Of a stretch of 64,000 nucleotides of DNA, positions 45,183 to 57,756 are shown one piece after another. Source of the DNA: Stereum hirsutum FP-91666 SS1 (lineage: Eukaryota; Basidiomycota; Agaricomycetes; Russulales; Stereaceae); assembly GCF_000264905.1 (NCBI RefSeq), contig NW_006763131.1, positions 596,793 to 660,792 of the forward strand. Reading direction: 5' to 3'. How positions within the stretch are numbered: position 1 is the stretch's first letter; the number at the start of each line of letters is the position of its first letter. A program made the translations under genes and the position numbers. The notes under the pieces were generated by a model that ran no database searches, was not told the DNA's origin, and saw nothing but the letters and a program-made list of their open reading frames with translations.

Positions 45183-46392
45183 TCATGGTTTCTGGGCTAC
45201 CAACTCGCAGGCGATGATGCATGCACCTTCCTCCTTGATCCCATCCCGAATCTCCTGAACCAGAAGCTTCCTCCCCTCTTCGGTCTCTATCTTTGTTCCT
45301 TGGGGCGCCTCGAGCACCCCACGCTTCAACATCGACTGGGATAATACTTCCAACACCAAGTCAAAGTTCTCAAGCGAGAAGTCTGCCTCTGATGCCAGTG
45401 AACCACCGTCAAGACCCTTGTAGACGTGGCAAAGCTTGCCGAACGGCGAAATGCCTCTCGTCGAGTGGATGATGGGAAGAGAGATGTCATTCAGGAGGTC
45501 CGGAAGGCGATAGGAGAGGCTGTATGAAGATGGAGTCAGAAGTCCGGATGGTGTGAAGAATAACAAGAAGGGTAGAACAGCTTTACTCAGTGATGAAGCC
45601 GTTACTGAGCGCGCCGCCCGTAAACATAGTGTTCCATTTATGTCTCCATGTGGGGCCATTCATGGCGGCCGCAAAGTCATGCCGCTCACTGGGTGTGGGT
45701 GGAGGGGCACTTTCCGTGTAGAAGACGGCATCGGTCTCACTCAAGATGAGATGCCCACCAGGTGCTGGCACCGTCGCATTGAGAAAGTCAGCGACTCACT
45801 GGCGTAGATGAAACAGGGTGACGCACTCAGTAGATCCTTACAGTTCTGTAGAGCCTTCTTCCATCCGTCTTCCGTCAAAGCGTACACCAGTAGCGTCATA
45901 TGCACCAAATCGAATGTGCCGTACAACTCGGAAGGGAATGGCTTGGTCACATCTTGCTCGAACGTCTTGAGACCCACACTGTCCGCGATTTCCTTCTCAG
46001 GGAACTTCGCCGTACTGATATCGCACGCCCATAGTTGCAAAGGGGCCTTTGGATCGCGAGATTGTCCAGTAGAAGTGCTGGCATTGGCGAGGCGTGAAGT
46101 GACTTCAGGAAGTTTGGCGAGGTCTAAAGTCCAGATACAGGTTCCTGCCGCAATGTCAAGGACACTGGAGACAGAGTTGATGTCGATGCACGATGGAAGA
46201 GGTGATGTGCGGCCCAGAATTTTCTTCGCCATGAGATACTGAGAGGTCAATCTGACGGTGCCCCAGTTGATCGAACAATCAGACACGAGGAGCGATGTCC
46301 GTGGGCAAAGCCATGACGAGTCTAACATACCTAACTTTCTCGGGGGCGCTGTCCCCAAGAACATATTTTGCTTCCTCTGGTGCTGTGGACAT
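45183..46392 (-). CDS. Class I SAM-dependent methyltransferase
   Basis: Four exons. Start MSTAPEEAKYVLGDSAPEK, then RLTSQYLMAKKILG, motif I VLDIAAGTCIWTLDLAKLP, LWACDISTAKFPEKE (motif II acidic loop), TFDLVHMTLLVYALTEDGW, LLTPGGHLILSETDAV (motif post III) and a C-terminal region ending ACIIACELVAQKP. This layout matches small-molecule or peptide methyltransferases of fungal secondary-metabolite clusters. Motif I normally reads D-x-x-x-G-T-G in this family; here the last Gly is Cys. Methyltransferases (UstM/PhomM type) accompany UstYa genes in dikaritin clusters, which makes it a plausible tailoring enzyme here. The substrate is inferred only from location. Confidence 0.82.
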
Positions 46393-47260
46393 GTTAGTCG
46401 GTTATAGTCCAGTTTGAATATTCAACGGTAGGACACAGCAGAATGTAAACACACGCGATGATGTTGGAAAAGAAGATCAGGTTCGTGATCACGAATCCAC
46501 CACATTGACAACGTGTGGTCTAAGCACATGAGAAGATGCGCATATCGGGTCGGAGCTCTTCACCTTGTCAACAAACTTGTCCGAAGAATCAAAGCGAACA
46601 CCCATCAGAAGTCGCAATCGTAGCACATGGGGTGTTGCTGCTGATCGGCATCCCGACAGCAGCGACGGTTGAATTGTGAGACGGTCAGGGGAACCAGGAT
46701 AGAGTTTACATCCTGTATCACTGGATCCAAATGGCAGAGATGGTACGGCAGAACGGCAAAGGTCAGTCTGCTAAAAGCGGGCGCCACAAAGCATCAGAAG
46801 AAATTAGAATTGTGAGTTATTTCAAGGCTATCGCACCTACATTGAATAGTTGAGCAGTGGCCAAAGCTGCAGGGGCACCGTCGACCGGCGTTGAATGGAG
46901 AAAAGCACCGATTGAGATATAGCATGCAATTGAGTAGATATATACAGCAAGGAACGAGCAAAGAGTGTCGCCGAGAACGGCGGATATATGAGTGTAAGTA
47001 GATGTAAGACTGTCAGCACGAGCAATTGCAAGGAGACCGAGAGGTAAAGATGAGATCAAGGGGAGCGAAAAAAGGTTCAGCAGAAATTGTGGGGATATAT
47101 GAAGATGGAGCGAAGCTTATGAGTAATGTAACGTAGCCGAATAAAATCCTCCGAAAGAAACGCATAGTGACCAAAGCTGGTGAGAAATAAGGGAAGGAAA
47201 GCGACGAGCAGATAATGAAGGAGCCGAACGAAATTATACATTGACATATTCCTGGATATT
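46393..47260. other. Intergenic, no gene recognised
   Basis: About 870 nt upstream of the methyltransferase and downstream of the very large gene. Open frames here are short, hydrophobic or low-complexity and lack start or splice support. Confidence 0.45.
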
Positions 47261-50200
47261 TTATGACCACCAACCGTCCTCTCCTTGGGTAGGCGTCACA
47301 GAAACGACGCTCGGCGTCGGTGATGCCGCAGCTTGGCGATAATACGAGTGAGCTGATCGCTGCTTGGCGTTGTAACTGAGATGGGGGTAACGAGAAGCTT
47401 GTGGTGCTTTGGGAGCGTGCATTGAGTCCCAGACCGAGGTGGTTGGAGGAGTGTTCGTGCGGTTTGTGGGCGCACGCGAGACAGGACGGCCATTGGCAGG
47501 TGCAGTCGGTGTTGCAGCACGGCTGGGGTATACTGTACTTGCACGAGAATCCGGTCGAGGAGGAGAGTTAACGGACATCTTCGCGGTCTTTGCATCCTCT
47601 TTCGCCTTGTCAGCTTCGGCCTGAAGACGGGCAACTTTCTCCTCGAGGGAGGCGACCTGATCGCGCAACTTGCTCTCACGTTTCTGCAACATAGCCATCA
47701 GTTTCCGGACAGACCGTGACTCAAAGCGATAACGGTATCGAGTGAAGATAATGCTTACCTGAGCCAAACGCTCATCCGCATCCTTCTCGTCGAGTTGCAA
47801 CTTGGCGAGAGAATGGTCCGTCTCAAGGTCGCTTGCCCTGCGCTCGGCCTCATCGCACCTCGACCTCATCTCCTCCACTTCCGCCTCATATTCCTTCGCG
47901 CGTTGCTCCCACTCAATCGCCCGCTGTTGGGCCTGAGTGAGGCTCTGCTTCGCAGCAGTGGCCGCACGGTCGCTACTGGCGGCCTTACTCTCTTGGTCCT
48001 TGAAACGACGTTGGAGGGCCGCGTAGTCGCTCTCGAGGGCTTTGGTCTTGTCGCGAACGCGGCGAAGTTCCATAAGCTCGGGCTCATTGCTCTTCTGCTG
48101 CTGCATCAGGGAGGTGAGCAACTCGATCTGCTGAGTGGCCTGGTTGAGTTGGTCCCAGTTTGACTGCTGTGAGAGGAGGACGTCGTGATCGTTTCGGAGC
48201 GAAGCGAGGGCCTCGTCAGAAGCTGCTTTCTGCTGATTGGCGAAGTTGGCCTGCATCTCGAGAGCCTGGACCTGTATCAAGGATAAACCCTCTCAGAGAG
48301 ACGTACGGTGTATGAGACACAAACGATGCGTACCTGCAGCTTGAGCTTCTGCGCCTCGGTCATATTCTCTCGTCCAATCCTATCCAACTCGGCGATCCTC
48401 GCCGCTTGAGTCTCGGACGCAACATCGGCAGCTTTCAATCTATCCAACGCCTGAACCAACGCCTCCTCAAGCTCGGTATGCCGTGCTTCCGAAGCGGCAG
48501 CGGCAGCTGCCCTGTCGACCATGCTCGCCTGGAGCTCGTCCACTTGAACCCTTAATCGATCCCGCTCGTTTTCAGCGGCGGTAGCACGCTCGGCGAGCAC
48601 ATCCTTCTCGACGCGAACGGAGCCGTGGGCTGCACGGGCCTTAGCGAGTTGGACTTGGAGTTCTGCATTGGAGTTGAGCGTGCGGCGGAGTTCCTCGAGG
48701 TCTTGCTTGGATGCGGCGCGCGCAATGAAGTCGGCCAGTGTCGATTGGATGGCTTGAGACGACGAGGCCACACTTTCGGGCAAAGTCGTGGTGAGTCGGG
48801 CGAGGGTATCCTGGTGAAGCGCCAGAATCTCGCCGTTCTGAGCCTGCAACGACTGCTGTCCCCTGACGAGACCTTCTACCCCCGACTCCACGACCGACAA
48901 GTCCAGCGGGGGTGCGACGGGCTGAGCAGCGGCATGAAGATCGCGTTCTCTGGCCACTCTGGCGGCGTCGTCGATCTTCATTAACAACGCCTTCTGCAGG
49001 TCTCCCAGGCCTTCCAGCTTCCCTTGCAGACCCTCCAGTGCCTTCAGCGAGCCGGAATTGACAAGCTTGATCATCTCCTTCGTTTGACCCGCCATCTCCT
49101 GCTGCCCGATAGTCATCTCCCTAATCTTCTTCACCACGTCCTCCATCGGCGCCTTCAGGCCCTCAACACCGTGCTCTACCTTCCCAGCGAGGGCGTCCAA
49201 GCCCCGGTCTCTAACTGCCAACCTCGAGTCAAGCCTCTCAACAACCAAATCCGACACCTGCTCCTTGATCTCATGAGCATCGGCCGGTGCCACGATCCTC
49301 CTGACCTCCGTCGTAATCCTCGAGATGATGGTCTCCGCATCAGGCATAGTAACAGGAGGATAGATATTCGGGAGAACAGGCAGGAGCTTATCGACGATGA
49401 GGTCCGCCGTCTCGCGTTTATCCGACGCGAGGTCGATGAGCTGAGCGATATGCGGCTTGACGGCCTGCGAGAGTTGATTCGTGAGACCTTCGTAGTCGAT
49501 GGGTTCGGAGCGCATCATCGCCATATGAGGAACGAGCGCGGCCATGAGTTCGCGAACGAGGGCTTCACGGTCGAACGCAGTGGAGGCGACACCGTGCGAA
49601 TGCGACGACGAGGACGAAGGACGGTTGTGGGTCGCGAGACTGACTTCGATTCGGTTCGCCAGCTGCCCGACGGCGCCGAGCACGGTGTTCATCGTTCGGC
49701 CGTGGAACTCTTCCATCATCCCCGGCACGTTCAGACCACCGAACTGGGGCTGAGACTGCACCCTCCTCAAGACCTCGGCCAGGTCCTGTTGCATGAGCGC
49801 CCTCGTTTCTGCGTGTCCGTTCTCGACGATATCCCTGACGAGCTGGAAGTCCAATTCACCCCGAGCGTCCATCGTGCTGTCGTCCAGGCCTCTAGAAGCC
49901 GATTCTTGCAGTTGACTACGGAAGAGGGAGACGACTTCGTTGATCATGGCCTCCGTCTTCGGGTTGAGCGCACCACCGTCTGTCGTTGAAGCATTAGCCT
50001 GGTAATGGTCCTGAAGATCCATCCTAATCTGGTCGATCTTCTCATCGAAGAGAGACTCGAGGCGGTCTTCGAACTGTTGCAACTCCAGCCGAGCATTGAC
50101 ATTGTTGCCGGATGAAGACGAACGGGGAAGAGCAGGCGGCAAAGAATCCGACATGGACGAGCTTGAATGAAGAGCAGGCAAAGACGACCTTCTCCGTGGC

Positions 50201-53200
50201 TGATGCTGAGGCGCGAACGTAGACTCCCTCCTACCATCAACAGCAGACTGACCCAGATCCTCCCAAGGCGAACTCGCACCAGAAACAGGCTCGGTGACCA
50301 GCCTTCCTCTCGATGCTTTCCTCGAGATAGCAGGGACGTTAAGATCATCCAACGAAGGCCTCGACGAATGCATATGCGGGTCGAATCCGCCCAAGAACTC
50401 CCTCGAGCTAAGCCTCGAACGGACTGACTTCCTAGTCCTCTCGTCTGAACCCTCACCATTTCCGTTTCCGAGAGCCTTGAAGAGACCAGCAGGAACAGTG
50501 TTCGTGGAGACGGGGTGTTTGAAGTCGAGGGGAATAGGGGCACGACGGGCTTTCATCGACGGGGGAATGGGAAGATCTCGCCCGACTTCCTCTAGCGGGA
50601 GTATGCTAGCCTGCGCTTCGTCCTCCGACTCGTTGTACTCTTCTGGACTTTCGACACGCTGATGCTGATGATCTTGTTGCTCGGCGACAGGAACGAGAGG
50701 ATGAGGCAGAGGGAAGGGAATCGTGACGACTTCCTTCGGCGGCATGGGGAAATACTGTGGCAGAGTCAAGGGTCTCGAAGAAGAGAGATCAGTAGTCGCG
50801 CCGAGAGTGGCTGCCTCTGCACTGACGGCGGTAGCCTGCTTCGAGGGCGAAGAAGGCGCAGAGCGTTGCAGGGTCTTTGTGGTTGGCGGAGAGAGGGTGG
50901 CATTGGGGAACTTGAACGACTTGATATTGTCGATCCCGGCACGATCATGGATTTCACCTTCATCTTCACTCGCACCGTCATGAGTAGAACTCGAACCACG
51001 ACGCATCCTCTTTTCCCTTCCTTGTGAAGCACGAACAGGTGAGGGATTTGCTTCTGCGGCTGGCGGCGAAGGTAAGGGTCGCGGGGCCTGGGGTTGCACG
51101 GATGATTGGAGGTGTTGGGGATGCGGCATGTGTGGCGGAGGTTCGTGGTGATGATGTTGAGGAGGCGCGGCGAAGACAGGTATCGGCATCTGGGGTGCAC
51201 CAGTCGGAAGACGGAAAGTGAAGTTTCCGGGCTTGAATTCAGCAGCAACGGGGTTGAGTGGCTTGCCCAGCGAAGGTACTCTCGTGTGGCCTGGTGTAGT
51301 CGAAGCCGATCCATTTGCTGAAGTTGTTGAAGGGCCGAATGTCGCTGGCACAAACGATCCCGAACCAGATCTTTGCCCGAATACGAACGGTTTTGCATTC
51401 GGATTCAATGTTGGGCCTAGCGCGGAGTTCGGTGGCGGGGGCATCGTGGGCTGTGGCGCGGCGAGTGGCGCGTTCGTCGTGAAGTTGAACATTTGTTCCG
51501 AAGTGCGACGCGAATGGGCGAGCGCGGGATCGTGCACTGAGAACTGGGCTGTGTCTGGCCGTGAGGAAGGTAAAGGGGGAAGAGGTCGGCCGACAGTCAT
51601 ACCGCTAGAGACCGACAAAGGTCGATGATGTTGATACCCACCATCATCATATCCACGACGTCCATCCTCACTCGGGTTCGAAATCATGTCGTTCTCGTCG
51701 TCGGTTGTGGCGTTCGCGAGCGCGTAAGAAGGTGTAGCAAGAGGGGGAATAGGGAAGCTAGGAAGTCTTCGAGGAGTTTCGATCGGGCGATGGTCGGCGT
51801 GATTCTGGCTTTGTCGTTGGCTATGGCCGCCCTTGCGCATAAGCCTTCGTTGAAGTCGATCGTTTCTTGCTCGCTCTTCGTCTGAGGGATTTGACCACTC
51901 GCCGATGCTCTCCTGAGGTGGTAAAGATAAAGACATTCAAGTGCGCATTCAGCAGATGAATGGGAGAGATGCCTGGTGGTGAACACGAGGCCATCGCGAT
52001 TAGTGTTACGTACCTCGTCCTCCTCGCTCTCAGCGCCAGTTCGCATGTCTTCTGAACCCGTCCACTCTCCAACCGCATCGCCATCAAGGTCGTCGACCTC
52101 AGGCGCATTCGCGCCGTGATGTAGCGGTACTTGATGTAGCGGTACTTGATCCATATCCCTCCTCTCCGGCTCCTCCACATCGACCTGTCCACCTACAGAC
52201 AACAAAGACAATGCAGCCGATAGGCGCGATACGTGCCTCGAGTGTAGCCTACTATGAGCCGCCGTCGTGACACTGCCTTCCTGCGTTTCATCCTCATCGA
52301 GCTCCATGTCCACCGATTGGTCCTCAGCGAGTTGTACGACATGTGATGACTCCACCACATCCTCTGGCGGCTCTTCCTCCTCCGGGATCTCGATACCAAA
52401 GCCACGCACAAAGTCTGGACGGCTGTCTGCACGTTGTGGAAGTGGAGGTGGCGCAAGCGAGGAATCGGTAGGCGCCCCAGGGTCCGACAACGTATCCTGC
52501 CGAGCGAAACTACCAGGGGTGATGGTGTCTGAACCAAGCGTGGCCATAGGGCCGAAGGGATTGAAGGAACCGGATGGGTTGTACGTCGAGGACGGTTGCT
52601 GAGCCAGCGAGAGACTGTGACCATGCCTGTTTTGCAGGCGCGGAGGCAGTTGTGCGCCGAGGTTGGGAGAAACAGAGAGTGACTGAGGAGAGACAGCGGT
52701 AGACGCATTTTGGGATGCATTCTGAGACTGCTGAAGCTTGTTAAGCTTGAAGTAGAGTAGGGCTGGGTCTGCCGGTGAAGAAATCTGCGTAACAGATGAG
52801 TACCGACATGACGTAAGAGAAAGCGGGATACTTACCGAGGCGGCACGGGCATGGGGAGCATGAATCTGGGGGACCGAGCTGTAGCTGCCAATACCCTTCT
52901 CGACGCCGAGTTTCTCGAGCTTCTCTTCGATGGCTTGCCTCTTGACATCTTCCCAGGCGAGCTATAATTCGAAGTAAATTAGTTCGAACCGAGCGGGACA
53001 CGAAGCAAGGATTTGAAAGCCAGAGGGCTCGCGTGACGCGCGCAGACCAAACGAGCTCTGTTCAACATGTTGAACAGGAACGTGCCCCTCTCAAAATAGG
53101 CTTGCAAACGACGCGGACTGCATCGCCACGAGGAGGCGATCGACGAGCACGACCCATTGAGTTACGAGCCGCTAAACAGGCAACGAATGACCTTTCACGG

Positions 53201-53965
53201 GGGTGCAGCACTTCGATGCTCCCAAGAAACACCTTCTGAAGATGGAGAGAGACATACCTTTCCGGGAAGGAAGACATCGATAGTATCAGGCAGTTTCTGA
53301 CGCCACATATCCTCCGGGTAGATTTCGCGAGTATCAATAACTGGGGGCGGCAACGGTAGCTGCTCTGGCACCTCGTCGATGGGAATAGGTACGCGAGCCC
53401 ACTCGGGATGCGTTGCTGGTTGACCGTCTTCCCCGGGTATCGTTTCCTTCGGGAAAGAAACGATAGCTTTCTTCGTCTTCACGGCCGTTGCAGACGCGGT
53501 CGCAGCAGTCGCGGCAGGAGTGAGTGGCGTCGGGACGTGATTCTTGCCAGGCCCGCCGAGTTGAGCTTTTGGAGGACCTCCGATGCTCACGCTCGGCTGT
53601 CTGCCACGGCGTTGAGGGTACGGCTGGCCGCCCTGTCCGAGCATGATATTTGGCGGGAACTGGCCCTGGCCAAGAGGCGTCATTGGCATTCCTGGTGGAA
53701 GTCGTCCACCCATGGCGGCGAGTGCGAGCGACGGGTGAGCTCTGTGCATAGGTCTCCCGGGGGGACCTGGTGGCTGGAAAAAAGAGGCCTGCATCGGGGT
53801 CTGCAGTGCGGACTGCGGGTTGAAAGGAGGGGCTGGATGAAAGCTCTGCTGGATCGCGGTTGGAAGTGAAGGCGAATACATAGGCTGCACGGGCTGCTGC
53901 TGGTGGAACGAGGGCCCTGGGATGTTCAGTCGGGACAGCTGATGTCGGTGCTGCCCAGCCATCAT
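47261..53965 (-). CDS. Very large proline-rich / coiled-coil protein of unknown function
   Basis: Roughly 2,000 aa in about six to seven exons. It starts MAGQHRHQLSRLNIPGPSFH at 53965. N-terminal 300 residues are Pro/Gln/Gly-rich, then comes a compact conserved-looking block (DTREIYPEDMWRQKLPDTID and AWEDVKRQAIEEKLEKLG). A long disordered acidic and Ser/Pro-rich region follows, with EEEEPPEDVVESSHVVQLAE and the in-frame duplication QVPLHQVPLH at about 52119-52150. The C-terminal half is helical coiled coil (about 50100-47600), with runs such as LEEKVARLQAEADKAKEDAK. It ends GEDGWWS. The composition suggests a cytoskeletal or polarity scaffold, but no domain is recognised, so I leave it unnamed. 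Confidence 0.72.
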
Positions 53966-54733
53966 GGCACAGTGGCCTGCAGCGCAGGGGGTAAGAAACT
54001 AGGGACGGGGTATAACGGCGAAGACAGTGTCCTCGCTCACGAGCTCACTGTCGGCAACGACGACGGCGACGAGTGCGGTGGTGGAGGGAAAGGGAAAGAC
54101 GTGGACGGCGTTGGCGGGCAAGTTCTCGGAAACATCGACCGTGACATGTGACTGCGCAACTTGCCGGAAGCAATCTCTTCCTCCAGAAGTATTTCCTACA
54201 TGCACAAACATTTCTGAGCTTGGATTTAATGTTCTACCCTATGCCGATCAGCCATCAAACATTCTGAATATTATTCGCTTCATTTGAAAAGAAATAAAGA
54301 AGGGTATCCCAAAAATTCGCAGAAATATCAGTTGTTACACGCTCTCGACGTCTCTCATCATGCATATGATTCGATGGCGTAGTTGGTTATGGCATCTGTC
54401 TAACACACAGAGGGTCGAATCAGTTAAGGCGTAAATGAATCCCAATATTTTGGCATCACGTTTTGAGTACGAATCATCAACGTTTTAATGGAGGACATGT
54501 CGTCCGGCCCATAGTTGACCTTATGCCTCTTGCATTTTTGTGCATCGAGAGATTGCGGTCAGCATAGCGCGGTTCAGGTAATGGCATGTTGAATATGCAG
54601 CCAACGACACGAGCATCATCTATTAGACCCAGCACCGAAATACTTAAATCGCCCACCCCCCTCCCAACACGACCAACGCCCACCAATTCCAAAAAACCAA
54701 ACCCAAACAAACCCCACCGCTCCATCCGTCCCC
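53966..54733. other. Intergenic with a tRNA-like remnant
   Basis: 770 nt between the large gene's start and the DBP3 stop. It contains the tRNA-Val-like sequence near 54368 and a CCCACC/AACC-rich stretch at 54650-54720 belonging to the DBP3 3' region. Confidence 0.5.
54368..54423 (+). tRNA. tRNA-Val(AAC)-like remnant, probably not functional
   Basis: TGGCGTAGTTGG matches the internal A box and D arm. TCTGTCTAACACACAGA forms a perfect 5-bp anticodon stem with a 7-nt loop and AAC anticodon (Val). It is followed at once by GGGTCGAATC, a near B box, so the variable region and T stem are largely missing and no acceptor stem pairs well. A degenerate tRNA gene or a tRNA-derived retroelement head are both possible. 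Confidence 0.4.
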
Positions 54734-57073
54734 TCAATCATCAAAAGTGATCTTCTTCGGGACAGCGCTCATATCCACATCGTCCCTGAAAAACGCCCCA
54801 TACACGCTATGCGTCTTCTTCCGAATCGTCATCGGGAACTTCTGCAGCGGCTCAGAATCGAACCCGCCGTCCCGGAGGACACGCGCGAGTTCGCCCGCGA
54901 GGGCGCGTTCGTGCTTGTCGCCTGTGAAGAAGGTGATGGATTTGCCGGATTTGCCGCCACGGCCTGGTTAGTCGACCAAAAAGGAAAGAAGACAATTTGA
55001 CAGTCAGCGGTCTGGACGAAGGTTAGGAAGGGAGACCCCGGAGGGAGGAACGCACCTGTTCTTCCGATTCTGTGGATGTAGTCCTCGATGGTCAGAGGGA
55101 AACTATAATTCAACACACATGCGACGTTAGGAATATCCAAGCCCCTGGCCGCGACATCCGTCGCCACCAACAGTCTCGTCGTTCCGTCCTTGAACGCTTG
55201 TAGTGCGGCGAGACGAGCGCCTTGCGACATGTCGCCGTGAAGGCCTTCGACGGAGTAGCCGGAGCGTTTGAGCGTGGCTTCGACGCGGGTGGCTTCTTTT
55301 TTGTAGAGGACGAAGATGAGGACGCGGTCGGATTCGGGGTCTGAGGCGTGTTTCTTTTTGGGGGAGAGGGTTTGGAGGTGTTTGAAGAGGCGAGAGCTAA
55401 ATTGGAGAGATAGTAAGGTTAGTTGGAAGGCTACGAGGGAGCTCGAATGAACATACTCCTTTTCACGGTCATCATCGAAGACCTCGACGACTGAGAATAA
55501 TGTATTAGCCAGGAGAAAGCAGCAGGACTGAAGTAGGATACTGACCTTGAGCTACACGAGCGTTCGCCGTCAGGTCATCGCTACCAATCGTGACCCTCAC
55601 CGGATCCTTCTGGAACGTCGCCGCCAACCTTCTCACAGCATCCGGCCAAGTGGCACTGACTGCACCCACACGAGGCCATCTCAGCATCCCGCTACACCGT
55701 GAAAAAAAACCGATGAGATACTCACACATAAGTGTCTGCCTCTCCTCAATGGGCTTAATATGCTCCACAATCCTCCTGATATCATTCTCGAACCCCTTGT
55801 CCAACATCCTGTCCGCCTCGTCCAGCACCAGATATTCCACCCCACTAAGATCGCACGACCCATCGCTCACGAGGTCCAATATCCGTCCAGGCGTGCCTAC
55901 CACGATTTTAGTATCGGGCGAACGAAGCGCTTTGATTTGCGGGATTTTGTCGACGCCGCCGTAGATAGCGATGGAATGGATGGGGGGAGAGCAGTAAGTG
56001 GAGCCGATGTGGGAGAGGGTGTCGTGTGATTGGACGGCGAGTTCGCGGGTTGGGGCGAGAACGAGGACGCGGACGGAGGATTTTGATTTTTTGGCTTTGG
56101 AGGAGGAGGAGGAGACGAGGCGTGCGAGGGCGGGGATTCCGAAGGCGAGGGTTTTGCCACTGTAGTCGTATAAAGTAAATGAATGTGTCAAAAGTGTTGA
56201 GAATGGAGGAAACGTACCTTCCGGTCTCTGCGATACCTACAACGTCCCTACCTTCGAGAGCTGGGGGCCAGGTGCAGGCTTGCACGGGCGTCGGCTTGTC
56301 AAAGCCTTTGAACGCAGCCTGGAATGCTGCCGGGATCTTTAAAGAGGCAAAAGACATGGCTGGGACGATCGGACCCGAGCCCTGAGGGAGGTTCATGCTG
56401 ATGGAGTGCTCGGCAAAGTACGCCTCGACGTCGGAAGATGATGGTGCATTGGGTGCGGAGGTAGATGCTGTGGGAGGAGGCACGGCGGGTGAAGAGGTCG
56501 ACGAGGGTTCTTCTGGAGCATGTTTCTTCTTCTTGTCTTTTTTGGAGCGTTTAGAAGGGGATGCGACCTCAGGTGTGGCGACTTCGGTAGCGGTCTCGTC
56601 GCGCTTGCGCTTCTTTTTCTTCTCCGGTTCTAGGGAATTGATTTATGATATATAACGAGCTTGACATAGATGATACAACGCACCTGAAGGGGATACAGCA
56701 TCTGAAGCTGGTACAAGCTCGCCTTGTAGAGCAGCCTTCTTCTTCTTATCCTTCTTCGATTTCTTACTCTCCTTCTCTGGCTCAACTGCTACATTCGATG
56801 AGTTAATATCGCCTTTCGGTAGAGACATGATGAATAGCACGCACGAGCATCAGGTGTATCGGCTGATATACTGGCAGCCTTTGCCTCAGCCTTCGCCTTC
56901 CGCTTTTCCTCCTTCCTCCGCCGTTTCCGTTCCTTCTCGTCCTCCTCAACTACTGGTGCAACAACTACTTCCTCTACATCCATCGGGACCGTCTCCTTTG
57001 CATGCTTTTTCGACTTTTTGCGCTTGAGAGTGGGATCGGACGAGCCTGGGGTCGTGTCCATCTCGAGAGTCAT
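54734..57073 (-). CDS. DBP3: DEAD-box ATP-dependent RNA helicase Dbp3 (ribosome biogenesis)
   Basis: Nucleolar helicase for pre-rRNA processing of the 60S subunit. The Lys/Glu-rich N-terminus (ESKKSKKDKKKKAALQG, KKKHAPEEPSS) is typical of Dbp3. Core motifs: DKPTPVQACTWPPALEGRD (Q motif), the Walker A AETGSGKT split by an intron, APTRELAVQ, GTPGRILDL, the DEAD box LVLDEADRM, ATWP in place of SAT spacing, LIFVLYKKEATRVEATL, LVATDVAARGLDIPNVACV and YIHRIGRTGRGGKSGKSITF. The end PKKITFDD matches the PKKIKFDD-type terminus of Dbp3. About nine exons. Start at 57073, MTLEMDTTPGSS. Neighbours give no functional link. Confidence 0.9.
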
Positions 57074-57564
57074 GGCAATCGTGGATAGAGGTACGGAACA
57101 GAAGGGTGTGTGGCAAGAGTGTGGCGAAGAGTGTGGGGAGCACGAAAAAAAGGATGAGAGGACAGACGCCAAAGTCCGAGGCGAAGGCTCGATCATGAAT
57201 GGCCGACGGACCACGGTGTGGCACAACGAAGAGGGGCCACAATTGTTCCCTATCCTTAACCACGACGACTCGGACTACAAGCTTGGTCTCAAAACCGGAC
57301 TCAAATATCAAAATAACATCCATCGGTCATGGTGGGCATTACTCGTCACTGGAATTCCCTTCACTAATTCAAGTTTAGGACTTCAAATCCACCTCTAAGT
57401 GCAGGGTGCGCGTGGCGCCCTCGTCGTAGGTCCCTTCTCTTCCACAAAAAATCCATGTGATCGTCGAAAAATACAGGTATGGAGGTCAACTATTACTTGG
57501 TCTCAGTCTCATTTTATGCATATTATCGTTGCACCCAAGTTGCGGCCGTAGTGCGCCTAGTGCC

Positions 57565-57651
57565 ACAGGGGGTGGCCTCATTTCCTCATCGCGGGCCTGA
57601 CGTCACTTCAACTTCCCGACGTCATGCTCCTCACCAACGAAAGTATATAAA
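57565..57651 (+). promoter_or_regulatory. STRE, CRE and TATA elements upstream of the LEA-like gene
   Basis: In order: an AGGGG stress-response core near 57567, a perfect TGACGTCA cAMP-response palindrome at 57598-57605, a second GACGTCA at about 57619-57625, and TATATAAA at 57644-57651, about 105 nt before the start codon. The order and spacing fit a stress-inducible promoter driven by ATF/CREB and Msn2-like factors; the regulation is inferred. Confidence 0.6.
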
Positions 57652-57756
57652 CCGCCGCGCTCGCATGTCTACCAACCACAACAATTCACAACTTTCCTCG
57701 TCACCGCTCCTACGAAATCTACGAATATCTTCTTCCGATTTACCAGTAATATCATC

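Noticed and set aside
46605..47260. Hydrophobic minus-strand frames downstream of the large gene, considered as a small membrane protein.
   Set aside because: Frames are AT-rich, lack a credible start context and sit in the expected 3' UTR of the large gene.
48625..49989. Long plus-strand frames opposite the large coiled-coil gene.
   Set aside because: They are antisense shadows of a strongly coding minus-strand frame and lack family similarity.
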